This document shows positions 55,388 to 64,000 of a stretch of 64,000 bases of DNA, in pieces. Position 1 is the first letter of the stretch. Every line of letters starts with the position of its first letter. The stretch comes from Vigna angularis (taxonomy: Eukaryota > Streptophyta > Magnoliopsida > Fabales > Fabaceae). The position numbers and the translations under genes were made by a program. Below the pieces are notes generated by a model. The model was not told the DNA's origin and made no database searches. It worked only from the letters and a program-made list of their open reading frames with translations. The stretch lies in the NCBI RefSeq assembly GCF_016808095.1, contig NC_068976.1, forward strand, positions 28,628,871 through 28,692,870, given 5' to 3'.

Positions 55388-55482
55388 AATATATTGTAAT
55401 TCATTAACTGTACTTTAATATAAAAAATACCTAATCAAATCCCTTCGTTGCATAGATGAAGGTACATTACAGTAATGCTTAA
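55388..55482. repeat. Dispersed duplicate block B, partial copy 3
   Basis: Matches 29757-29850 (shared TATATTGTAATTC, TTTAATATAAAAA and a GTACATT ending). The Harbinger element begins at its right edge. Confidence 0.65.
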
Positions 55483-56025
55483 GGCTTTGTTCTTTTGGGT
55501 ATATTTGGAAGAGATGATTTGGAGGAGATGATTTGAATGGATTTGAGTGGATTTGAGGGTAATTTTGTAGTTATTTTTTTGTGTGGATTTGTGGATAATT
55601 GAGAGTGGATTTGGAAGTAAAGTTTGTGAGAATTAGTATAGGATTTAATTGATGTGATAGATTTAAAAAATTAGTTTAATTGGTAGAAATTAAAGATTAC
55701 CAAAATGTCCCTAGTTATTAAAGTAATATAAAATGTTATTTATTAATGTTATATTTAATTGTAAAAATGTTTATAAAGAGACAAAAATTATAAATAATTT
55801 TTAAAAATTATAAAAATTATAAAAATTATAATGTAGTAAAATGAATTTATTTTTAAATGTAGTATTTGTTTGTAATATAATTTACTACCAAGTAGTATCA
55901 ATTTCTTTGTTACAGAAGTGAGAATGATTACTTTTAAACAAACAAATAATTAAACGAAGTTATAATATTACATGATCTAAAAAAAAAGTGGCAACATTTA
56001 AACATACAAATGTATTAGTAATAGT

Positions 56026-56343
56026 TCATGATGACGTTGCTTTAGTAAGGTATCGTTGCATTGCATTGAAACGATATTGTATTGGCATCCCTATTAGACT
56101 TCTTGTATGGGATGGATACGCAGATAAAAAGTCGAAGCAGTGTCTGAATAAATTTTGATCTTCAATGTTCATAGTCCGTAATAAGTTTTCAATTTCTTCT
56201 GTAGTTGGATTAGATGATTGAATCCTAGCATTTACCAGGGATATTCGACGCTCCATGGCCAGTGTATGTCGTTGAAGAGCAGCACATAGTCTTCTTGATT
56301 AATGTATTTGTTTTTGCAGTTCATCAATGATTAGAGAGTCCAT
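56026..56343 (-). pseudogene. Small ORF paralogous to the tail of the MYB-like protein
   Basis: From ATG at 56343 ('MDSLIIDELQKQIH') a TAA interrupts at about codon 15; after it the frame is open to 56026. 'EIENLLRTMNIEDQNLFRHC' and 'FDFLSAYPSHTRSLIGMP' align with 'EIYEMLSAMNIADENLLE' and 'YDFLCGNPTCIKRLMGLP' at the end of the gene at 57884. Either a second Harbinger copy left this tail or the tail is a shared domain. Confidence 0.55.
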
Positions 56344-56499
56344 CTAATTTGCAGATCAGCAGGTTGACAATAAATAAAACTAGCATAGCTGATGTGAAAG
56401 ATAATAACATTCAAAAATAGGTAAGGTAATATTTCAAACACATAAGTCAATTTAACGAAAAAAAAAGTCATGTAATACATTATCGGAATAAAAACGTAC

Positions 56500-57672
56500 T
56501 TAGTCATCTAAATGGTGAAGAATCAAGTTAACATTCTGATTGAGGTGAGCAAATTGGCGGGTCATGTCGAGGGAAAGGTTTGCCAAGTTATCTTCAATAC
56601 GTTGAACCCGCACCTGCATTTGTTCCATACCCTCCATTATGTGTTGCAAGTCTTGTACCCTTTCCCACATTTGAGTCATCATAATAGGATTAGAAAGAGG
56701 TGGAGGAGGTTGCACAGGGTTGTCATGATGGTCTGGTTGGTCTTCTTCTTCATTATCACCGACATCGTGTTGCCAAACACCGTTGACATTAACAATATTC
56801 AACCTCTTCAAAGAATTAATTGAAAAATGATGTCGGGTCCCAATATGAGTGCTGGCATCGGCATCAACATGAACTCCACAATATTGCATGATCTGTGTGA
56901 TAAGGACACTGTATGGTAAGGGTGTGTCACTAGCCTTGCATTTAAGCATATGTTGCATGATGTGATGAGGCCAATTGATAGCTATATTATTTTTAAGCAC
57001 CCATATCATAAAGATATCTTCCTGCAATAACCTAGCAAAATTCCCTGGTCGTGGAGTCAACATGTGACAAATAACATAATGCAGAAGTCTATCATTGATA
57101 TTCAAACAACCAACCGTTTTAAAACGGTGACCCTGCATTTCTGGTATAACCATAGTAGCTAATGCCATCTCCCGATCATATGGAAAGTCCTCTGGGATAT
57201 TTGAAAAACATAATTTTTGGCCCTCATACTTCATATTAGCTACATTCAACCAATCAACAGGTTTCAATCTTATTCTTCTCTTGTTTACCTCATTGAACAA
57301 ATATCCATTTCCAGAAATCTTCAGATTTGAATAAAAAACTTTGATTAAATCCGGATAGTAGGGTCCCTGCAATGTAAGAAAATTGACCACCCCTTGAAAT
57401 AGAAGATGATTTTGGAAAAATAACCCTGAACCGGCAAATGATTCAAAATTCATTATCTTTGGACCAACAATACTCCTTATATAGAAATCAGCTGCATAGT
57501 TTTCTATTTGATGGCTGTGAGTGAAGAAACAACGCTGATCTAATTGTTCCTGTACAGATGGTCTGACATGGGCTGCATCTTCTGCCTCAGTGAGGGTTTC
57601 TTTTCCCTTACGACTTTTTCGTGGCCTTTTGGTTGATGATGAGGCCATTTGACAATTTCTTGAACAAAGCAA
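56500..57672 (-). CDS. Intact 'putative plant transposon protein' ORF, 390 aa
   Basis: A single open frame. A basic N-terminus ('SSSTKRPRKSRKGKETL') is followed by a conserved globular region at about residues 55-265 ('DFYIRSIVGPKIMNFESFAG', 'YYPDLIKVFYSNLKISGNG', 'LLHYVICHMLTPRPGNFARL', 'MIWVLKNNIAINWPHHIMQH'), an acidic linker, a Pro run, and a C-terminal coiled coil (about 325-390, 'MWERVQDLQHIMEGMEQMQV'). The region resembles the domain named putative plant transposon protein; function unknown. ATG at 57672 is used, but Met-10 ('MASSSTKRP') is a likely alternative. It is intact although the adjacent Harbinger genes carry stops. The pseudogene at 5690-6890 is a paralogue. Confidence 0.8.
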   Translation of the reverse strand: MLCSRNCQMASSSTKRPRKSRKGKETLTEAEDAAHVRPSVQEQLDQRCFFTHSHQIENYAADFYIRSIVGPKIMNFESFAGSGLFFQNHLLFQGVVNFLTLQGPYYPDLIKVFYSNLKISGNGYLFNEVNKRRIRLKPVDWLNVANMKYEGQKLCFSNIPEDFPYDREMALATMVIPEMQGHRFKTVGCLNINDRLLHYVICHMLTPRPGNFARLLQEDIFMIWVLKNNIAINWPHHIMQHMLKCKASDTPLPYSVLITQIMQYCGVHVDADASTHIGTRHHFSINSLKRLNIVNVNGVWQHDVGDNEEEDQPDHHDNPVQPPPPLSNPIMMTQMWERVQDLQHIMEGMEQMQVRVQRIEDNLANLSLDMTRQFAHLNQNVNLILHHLDD

Positions 57673-57883
57673 TTTATGAAAACAATAACAAAGTAAGTTA
57701 TAAGAAATAATTTATCGCATATGGAAAAATAACAACAACCAAGGACAAACCATTACATCGTAACCATAAGCATAACATAAAAATTGAAGATAGATGGAAA
57801 ATCAATAAGTCATAGTTACATCACAGAAACATTATTGAATATAATACTACTACAACTAGTCATATAACACTTCCTAACAGTCA

Positions 57884-59012
57884 CCTTCCGAGATCATTTT
57901 ACATAATTTATTCCACCGCTTGTATGGTGGAAGTCCCATCAACCTCTTTATACATGTGGGGTTTCCACATAAGAAATCATAACATTACTCTAGCAAATTT
58001 TCATCAGCAATGTTCATAGCACTCAACATTTCATAAATTTCCGCCTCTGTATATGTGTAATTCGGGGTGCGACGAAAGATCTCTGTTTGGGAACATAGTA
58101 TTTGATTTATATCTTCCATTACTGAGACTTGACGCACGACTGCATCAGAAATTACACCAAAATGTCCATTTGATGAGCTTAGTACATTTGCGAAACCGTC
58201 CAGGCTGGTCGTCAACTTATCAAATTGAGAATCAATGACATCGACCATAGGTGTCTTCCTTTTTGAGCCTCGTGAGGATGAAGTTCCACCGGATGGGATG
58301 GAAGGCACAGATTGAGTCTGTCCTGGACTATATTCATCCACAGATGGAGGAGGTGATGGTGGAGTTGGGTCTCTATACCCCGTCCACTCAGGCTGTTCTG
58401 GAATGTACTCAATATATTGATTCAAATCAACATTGACACGAGGCCCAACCCATTGTCGACGTGCTTGACGAGCGGTCCGAACACCACTCCTAATAGCTCG
58501 ATCAGCTGCCCATAACTCGACCATTAAATCGTAGTGTTTTATACTATTAACTCTCCACTTTGCCACAGTTGGCCTCAACTGAAACAACAAACAGAACAAA
58601 CACACTCGTTCATATTATGTATAATAAGGATCCACAAAATGTTAGTATTTTTATAAATACCTGAATCAGGTCCATCCAAACTTCGTCCTCAGCATGAAAT
58701 GTCATACTAACCAGGTTCCACGCAAATCCACTCAATCCAGAAAACAGGTCACGTACCTCACGCCATTTATCTTTCAAGACTTTTTGACGATTTTTAACAT
58801 TATTTTTCGTAATTGCGACATACCGAGAGCTATGAAGATGATCAACTATGTTACTATATGCTTGGGATGTCCAGCTTCCATCAACCCTATTACCGATTCG
58901 TGATTCCTCAATCATAGAGTGTAGAAGACGTGCGCCCATGTCCTCTATCTACTTCATGAACTCTCTAGTAGGAGCAGAGCTCTCAATGGCGGCTGCCTTA
59001 CCTCTGTTCATT
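57884..59012 (-). pseudogene. MYB/SANT-like DNA-binding protein of Harbinger element
   Basis: Exon 1 starts at 59012 ('MNRGKAAAIESSAPTREFMK'), has a TAG stop just after, and continues with a MYB/SANT-like domain ('NNVKNRQKVLKDKWREVRDL', 'GFAWNLVSMTFHAEDEVWMD'). A GT/AG intron ends near 58579. Exon 2 ('LRPTVAKWRVNSIKHYDLMV') has a Pro/Ser-rich linker and the tail 'EIYEMLSAMNIADENLLE', a TAA, and then 'CYDFLCGNPTCIKRLMGLPP' to 57884. PIF/Harbinger elements need such a partner to help the transposase reach the nucleus and bind DNA. Two nonsense codons inactivate it. Confidence 0.82.
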
Positions 59013-59126
59013 TTATACCTATTTCATAAACAAAATGGTAAGAAGTTAACATTAAACATCCTTAATATAATGTTTTTCTCATACACATAACATCAAATAC
59101 TCATACAACACAATAAAATACAATAA

Positions 59127-60555
59127 CTATGAGTTTTGATAATCTCGCCACATATGATCTGCCATAGAATCCCTGATACTACTACCAATCCTATGGTCCT
59201 CTTCTCTAACTTGAGATGATGAAGCATTATGTTCATCCCTTTCATTCAACTCGTTATCAACTTCATCAAGTAATCTGTCATCGTTATCGACGCCACGAAG
59301 GAAGTTGTGTAAGATACAACAAGCTAATATAATGTCTATCATTGTCTCCAATCCGTAGTGTGGTTCAGTGCCACTTGCAATGATAGGGAATCATTTTTTC
59401 AACACACCAAAAGTTCTTTCAATAACATTTCGCAACGATGAATGTCGATGATTAAACAACTCCCATGCTTGTGGTCCTCTACGTGTATACTCTTTAAGGT
59501 GATATCTTACGCCTCTATATGGAGTCAAAACTGTGCTTTTCAACATGAATCCTGCATCACCGAGGTAGTATTTTCCTACAATTTTACGCATATAAAGGTA
59601 ATTAGTTACTACTAAATAAAATCTTGAACATCGCAATGTAGACACTGACCTTGGGGGATAATCAATGGATCATCTCGATCAAGAGCATTTTTTAAAATTC
59701 GTGAATCAGATGCAGTGCCTTCCCATCCAGCAAGAACGTATGTGAATTTCATGTCAAAATCACACGCCGCAAACACATTTTGTGTTCGCTAGTCTTTTCT
59801 TCCTCGAAATCTCTAAGCACCACATCTTGGCACCTTTACACGAACATGAGTTTCGTCTATGGCCCCTAAAAAATCCTAAACATACAAATAACTATTCATC
59901 ATAACCATAACTCAAAAATTGTTAGCATCCTTTGATCACAAAACATCTACAAATATGATGGAATGAGTACCTTAAAGTACAGGTAGAATCGATTGTTGCT
60001 CAAGACATATGGATGAACCTCATTTCCTGAGGGTTGAATTAGAAATTCAGATTCCAAACTTAAGATAGCATTCAAGACAGTGTGAAAGTGTCTGCTAACC
60101 GTTGAACCGGATCGATGAAAGAAAAATGCGACACTTCGATTCTTAACATTATGGCCAATTATATGAAGAAATTGAGCAACTTGTTGCTCCACTATAGACC
60201 GAATCGCGTCCTTAACTAACCCAGTTGATCTTAGTCTCTCACAAAGATTAATAAATGCCTCTGGACCCATTCTAATAATGTCGCGGCACCGATTAATATG
60301 CACAAGATATGACATTAATTGCTCCGTACGACAGTCTCTGTCTGGTAGGTCATTGCTTACACTACTCGAATTAGTCGAGTACATATTTAAGATACTCAAC
60401 GCGTGTGCAACAATGCATAACATTGTTAGTGCAACCAACGAAGTGGTTATTTGTAAATGTTGACGTATCAGTGCGATAATATTGAAGTCTACACCAATCA
60501 CATCATCATCTATATCTTCACGGTCCAAATATGATAAATCTACTTGTTCTTCCAT
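59127..60555 (-). pseudogene. PIF/Harbinger DDE transposase
   Basis: Exon 1 (60555-59971) encodes the N-terminal region ('INRCRDIIRMGPEAFINLCE', 'HNVKNRSVAFFFHRSGSTVS'). Exon 2 (about 59876-59650) carries 'DFLGAIDETHVRV' with the first catalytic Asp and 'VLAGWEGTASDSRIL' with the second. Exon 3 (from about 59575) has 'GKYYLGDAGFMLKS', 'RNVIERTFGVLKK' with the catalytic Glu, and the tail 'ACCILHNFLRGVD'. Exon 2 has two TAG codons and exon 3 a TGA after 'GVLKK', so no active transposase is made. Confidence 0.88.
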
Positions 60556-60698
60556 CTATATTTACTTAACGAAAAATATAAATTTTAACAACCATATAAA
60601 GACAACTAAAATTAACAATATAATTAATTTCATATATTCATATAATTATATTTTATTAACAAAATCAAGCATTCATACGAGGAATAAAAAAAATAACA

Positions 60699-60699
<1 letters not shown>

Positions 60700-60734
<35 letters not shown>

Positions 60735-60742
60735 TATATATA
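60700..60742. repeat. (TA)n microsatellite
   Basis: About 20 TA units with one interruption. Confidence 0.95.
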
Positions 60743-60942
60743 TTGAGTAAAGTATTATCAATTTCATGCACATAAATTGAATACAATAATATAAAACATA
60801 CCTATTTCACTTTCAAACTTATGAAGATTTCAGCAGATTTGAAGGAAGATTGAACGAATGCTATACGCCCCACAGTAAGATATAAGATGGATATTTCAAT
60901 TCTGAAGATTTAAATATAACAGTAACAATTCCAAACGAAACC

Positions 60943-61390
60943 TGTTAAGAAAATACATGAATATGTTATATCATGTACTGGTTTAAAAAAATAAAACTTG
61001 GTTAAATATGTACCTTTTCTCAGCATGCGTCTTCAATGACCACCAAATAATGCCTCAACACAACCATTTATGAAGGTCAACACAAGGTAATACTTCATAA
61101 ATTGTTCGCATACAGCCACCAAACTTTTTCCAACGTCAAAACATGCTCTACTCATAGTATAAGACAAAGTTAAGTAAAAATTTTCAATAATCTTCTGTAA
61201 CCAACACATCAAATTCCAAATTTGAAACACAAGGTTTTGTTTAACATTAATTTTCAAAAACGAAATGGACACAACACATGTGCCTAACATGGACAGAGTA
61301 CTTATCCCTCACATGAAGTTATTAGCTGACCAAATGCACGTTAATCTTTCCAAAAACCTGCAACACATACAAAGGGTTAGCCTCGTGCAA
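60943..61390. other. Sequence between Harbinger element and possible host exon
   Basis: No clear coding region. If 61391-61511 is a host last exon on the minus strand, this is its 3' UTR and downstream region. Confidence 0.35.
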
Positions 61391-61511
61391 TTAAAAACCA
61401 TATCCTTCAACATGTAGAGGTTCAGGGAACCCATTTCCGGCGAAGCCCATGACATCATGGGGCTGCTGCTGCATGTAGGGCTTCATGGATTCGATTTCTG
61501 GCGAACCATAC
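61391..61511 (-). pseudogene. C-terminal exon fragment cut by a Copia LTR
   Basis: On the minus strand an open stretch of 39 codons begins at the LTR junction ('YGSPEIESMKPYMQQQPHDV'), continues 'MGFAGNGFPEPLHVEGYGF' and ends at TAA (61393-61391). Composition (Gln run, Pro, Gly, aromatics) is unlike the AT-rich surroundings and looks like the end of a plant regulatory protein. I cannot name the gene. The LTR starts at the next base, so the exon's upstream part should lie beyond the Copia element, outside the window. Confidence 0.45.
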
Positions 61512-62472
61512 TGTTGGAACAATCGGTACCGTTATAGAGTCGCGCAGCGGAATAAAATACTTAGAAAGCGTGTTACGGTCACAAATCAAGTTTAATGGTC
61601 CGTTTTAGAAAAACAATTTTCTTAGAGAAAATTTATCAAACAGTTGATGTACGTACAATAAAATGAGTGTAGGGAATAAGAAGATCAACACATAATTTTT
61701 ATCCTGGTTCGAATCAAAAGATTCTACGTCCAGTCGTTAATCACTATAAATAGTGATTAACCTTTTTCACTAAAAATGGTTTCACAGATTACAACAAATA
61801 GTGAATAAAGCAGATAAATAAACCTTCCTTCGACGAACGAACCGGAAGAAGAACACTCTGCCAACTCGAAGAGAACCGCTCCGACTATCGACAAACGAAA
61901 CGCGAGCTTCTCCTATTCACGAGACCAGGCAAAGCACCTTGCTAACTCGAAGAGAGCTTGCTCCGACTATCGACACACGACACACGAGCCTCTCCTGTTC
62001 ACGAGACCAAGCAAGGGAACTTGAACTATAGCTTCTGAGAACTTCCTCTGACAAACAGTATTCTGCAAGAGCTTCTGTTCAACAACTTTTTTTTCTGATT
62101 TCTCCAAATCAAAATATATAGCCAAGTACACTGAATGCCAAAGGTCAGCTCCCAACTGCCATGAATAATCGATTATTGTAAGTGATAATCGATTATTCAA
62201 GTCCGTTACAGGGTTTTCAAAATGTGATAATCGATTATATGAAGAGATAATCGATTATTCCTGTATGACTTTGTGATAATCGATTATTGCCATTCCATAA
62301 TCGATTATTGCAGTTAAAAATGCAAGTTTACAAGGTTTACAAGAATTTCCTACTACATTTAATTTCTACAAATTGCTTTTAACTAATTCTAATATCTTCT
62401 TCAACTAAAACTTCTTGTAGCATCATCAAAACAAATTTCTTCAAGATTTACCAATACTCCTTATTGGTAACA
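61512..62472 (-). mobile_element. Copia 3' LTR, 961 bp
   Basis: On the minus strand it runs from TGTTACCAATAAGGAG to ...GATTGTTCCAACA. It is preceded (62473-62500) by the polypurine tract AAAAAGGGGGAGAT in the typical Copia context ATCATCAAAAAGGGGGAGAT. The 5-bp flank at 61507-61511 is CATAC; its TSD partner would be outside the window. It contains six ATAATCGATTAT palindromes at 62160-62300. Confidence 0.85.
62160..62300. repeat. Six ATAATCGATTAT palindromes in the Copia LTR
   Basis: Six perfect copies in three pairs, each pair separated by 6-12 bp, within 140 bp. Confidence 0.95.
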
Positions 62473-64000
62473 ATCTCCCCCTTTTTGATGATGATCAAAA
62501 ATTCAATTTTAAAAGCAAGTTTGGCTTACCTGCAAAACATACAAGCTAACAAACAACAACAAGGTTAGCAATACCTGTAATAATTTATACTTCTCCCCTT
62601 GTATTATTCTTCTCCCCCTTTTTGATCAGAAGCAAAAAGATCGGATGTTGAAGGCTCCCCCTAAATATGATCTCCCCCTCAATTAATCAAAGGATGCATA
62701 TAATCAAGAGATCATTTTATTTATGAAAATAAATATTACATTATAAGAAGAATGGACAAACTAGCCGTTTATGGTCGTTTATAGCCGTTATGGGATGCTC
62801 CAACGGCTCTATTTTTGAACCTGTCAGCGTGATAATCGATTATGGCTTGTGATAATCGATTATCAGTTCAATAATTACTGCCCAGAATTGCATGATAATC
62901 GATTATGCATAATGATAATCGATTATCTGCTCAAGATTTTCCAGAATTGATTTTAATGCATGAATAATCGATTATAACTTAGTGATAATCGATTATGAAG
63001 CGTTAAGTTTACGAAAAATGCAAAAATTTGCATAGATTTTGATTCTAAGATATGTCTAACACTCCTAACTCTCTTCTAAGCTCAAAAAATCTATCTCCAG
63101 GTTTAACAAGAAAGCATTTCAGCTAGCACAATCAGTTCAGAAACTAATTTTGACAACACAAATTTCAACTTCCCAAACACCAACTATGATTCATGCACTC
63201 TCATATCCCAATTTGTTCAACTTCATATATTCAACTATGCATATCAAAACAACATATGAAAAAATTCAATCACAAGAGCTGATTCAGGTGCTATCTTTCA
63301 ACATTTTTTAAACAAAATAATTTACATCAAAATTATGCAAATTTGATAAGTTCATTTTCTGCATCCAGGCTCTCAATGTATATTATCATAGCTCATTCGT
63401 TATGCATTTGAACTTAAAAATAAATCTCCACAGAACCAACTTTGAAATAGAAATGACAATTTAATTTTCACATATCTTAATCATTAAAAATTGCTAATGA
63501 AAATCTATCGGCCAACTCATTTAAATGACTTTTTCATAGTTTTTTATGCTTGACAGAGATTACACCAAAGTAACTTCAAAGTACTCATGAAATTGAATAC
63601 TAAGCCAGTTAAACACAAATTCAATAGATAATTATCAACAAAGCACTGAAATAACAATGCACATGGCTTTACATGACATGAATGAAATTCAACACCTGAA
63701 TATTTTAAATAAATGAATTCACTTGATCAAAATGTGTAAACAGACACGAACATACCACAGGATGAATGAAACAGTGATCAACATATCATTTTCTCAACCA
63801 GGCATGAATATAACAGTAACTAAATAATGGAAGATCAAGTAAATACAGGATGCAACACCACAGTTTAAACAACACTTAGCTCAATTACTTGGTGCTTGAA
63901 TGAAGGCTTTTGGATACCACTTGATGGAGTTACATCCTGGTTTGTAGCATCACTTCAAAGAGCATAATACCATAGAGCTCTCTTATCCTTTTGAAAACTT
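62473..64000 (-). mobile_element. Copia internal 3' region, runs off the window
   Basis: The polypurine tract and then non-coding DNA, with a second TCCCCCTNAAT-type purine tract near 62660 and six more ATAATCGATTAT palindromes at 62826-62996. No polymerase, RNase H or integrase motif is visible up to 64000, so the element either has a long 3' non-coding part or is a non-autonomous derivative. Confidence 0.6.

Larger units (their letters stand above)
55483..60942 (-). mobile_element. PIF/Harbinger element, decayed; right end uncertain
   Basis: The left terminus GGCTTTGTTCTTTTGGGT follows TAA (55480-55482) and resembles the MITE terminus at 914. Minus-strand genes inside are a Harbinger DDE transposase (60555-59127), a MYB/SANT-like protein (59012-57884), an intact 'putative plant transposon protein' ORF (57672-56500) and a small tail-domain ORF (56343-56026). 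A possible right end is CCAAACGAAACC at 60931-60942, which is only partly complementary to the left end and lacks a matching TSD. The region may be two overlapping elements. Confidence 0.65.

Noticed and set aside
60931..60942. Right end of the Harbinger element at CCAAACGAAACC
   Set aside because: Kept only as a provisional boundary. Complementarity to the left end is partial and the next bases (TGT) do not repeat the TAA seen on the left.
1..64000. tRNA or rRNA genes
   Set aside because: I noticed none while reading, but I cannot exclude a degenerate tRNA without a covariance search. The primer-binding sites complementary to tRNAs are retrotransposon parts.

Overview
This window is plant nuclear DNA, almost certainly from a papilionoid legume and probably the bean/cowpea/soybean tribe. 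The grounds are an intron-poor plant PPR gene, two linked genes of the isoflavonoid O-methyltransferase family, AT-rich intergenic DNA, and transposons with gene types and repeats I know from legume genomes (isoflavone-type methyltransferase, TAATCGATTA and CGCTCAGCG repeats). The species is an inference. Host genes are sparse and most of the 64 kb is nested transposable elements. All repeat boundaries, target-site duplications (TSDs) and splice sites were read by eye; no alignment or search was run.

Layout. 1-2.9 kb: AT-rich DNA with a 291-bp Tourist-type MITE. 2.9-4.8 kb: an intact E-type PPR gene. 4.9-10.8 kb and 11.1-16.2 kb: two Mutator-like elements (MULE-A, MULE-B), each with long terminal inverted repeats (TIRs) and a 9-10 bp TSD, inserted just downstream of the PPR stop. 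17.6-20.8 kb: a decayed DUF1985-type element, then a Copia gag fragment with its LTR. 20.8-22.0 kb: a CACTA derivative. 22.3-24.4 kb: O-methyltransferase copy A. 26.0 kb: a patatin fragment. 26.4-28.9 kb: MULE-C, which carries a gene fragment and a solo LTR. 30.4-33.9 kb: MULE-D, split by a CACTA element. 34.4-35.4 kb: a hAT element carrying a RING/DUF1117 gene fragment. 35.6-37.7 kb: O-methyltransferase copy B. 38.3-41.5 kb: a long-TIR element with a CACTA element inside it. 41.8-43.1 kb: a copy of the window's first 320 bp, interrupted by a repeat-rich insertion. 43.8-46.3 kb: a 2.45-kb solo LTR. 47.1-51.6 kb: a truncated Tat-lineage Gypsy element. 52.7-55 kb: Copia and plant-mobile-domain remnants. 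55.5-61 kb: a decayed PIF/Harbinger element with an intact 390-codon 'putative plant transposon protein' ORF. 61.4 kb: a possible host last exon cut by a Copia LTR whose internal region runs off the right edge.

How the parts relate. The two methyltransferases are tandem duplicates that share about 275 identical bases at the end of exon 1, although their introns have diverged, which suggests gene conversion. The most unusual element is MULE-B. Besides a transposase gene it has a convergent second gene encoding a GRF-type zinc finger, a coiled coil and a C-terminal membrane helix. MULE-C keeps the start of the same gene next to its right TIR, so the two-gene layout is a property of the family. 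The arrangement recalls maize MuDR (mudrA/mudrB) but the second protein is different.
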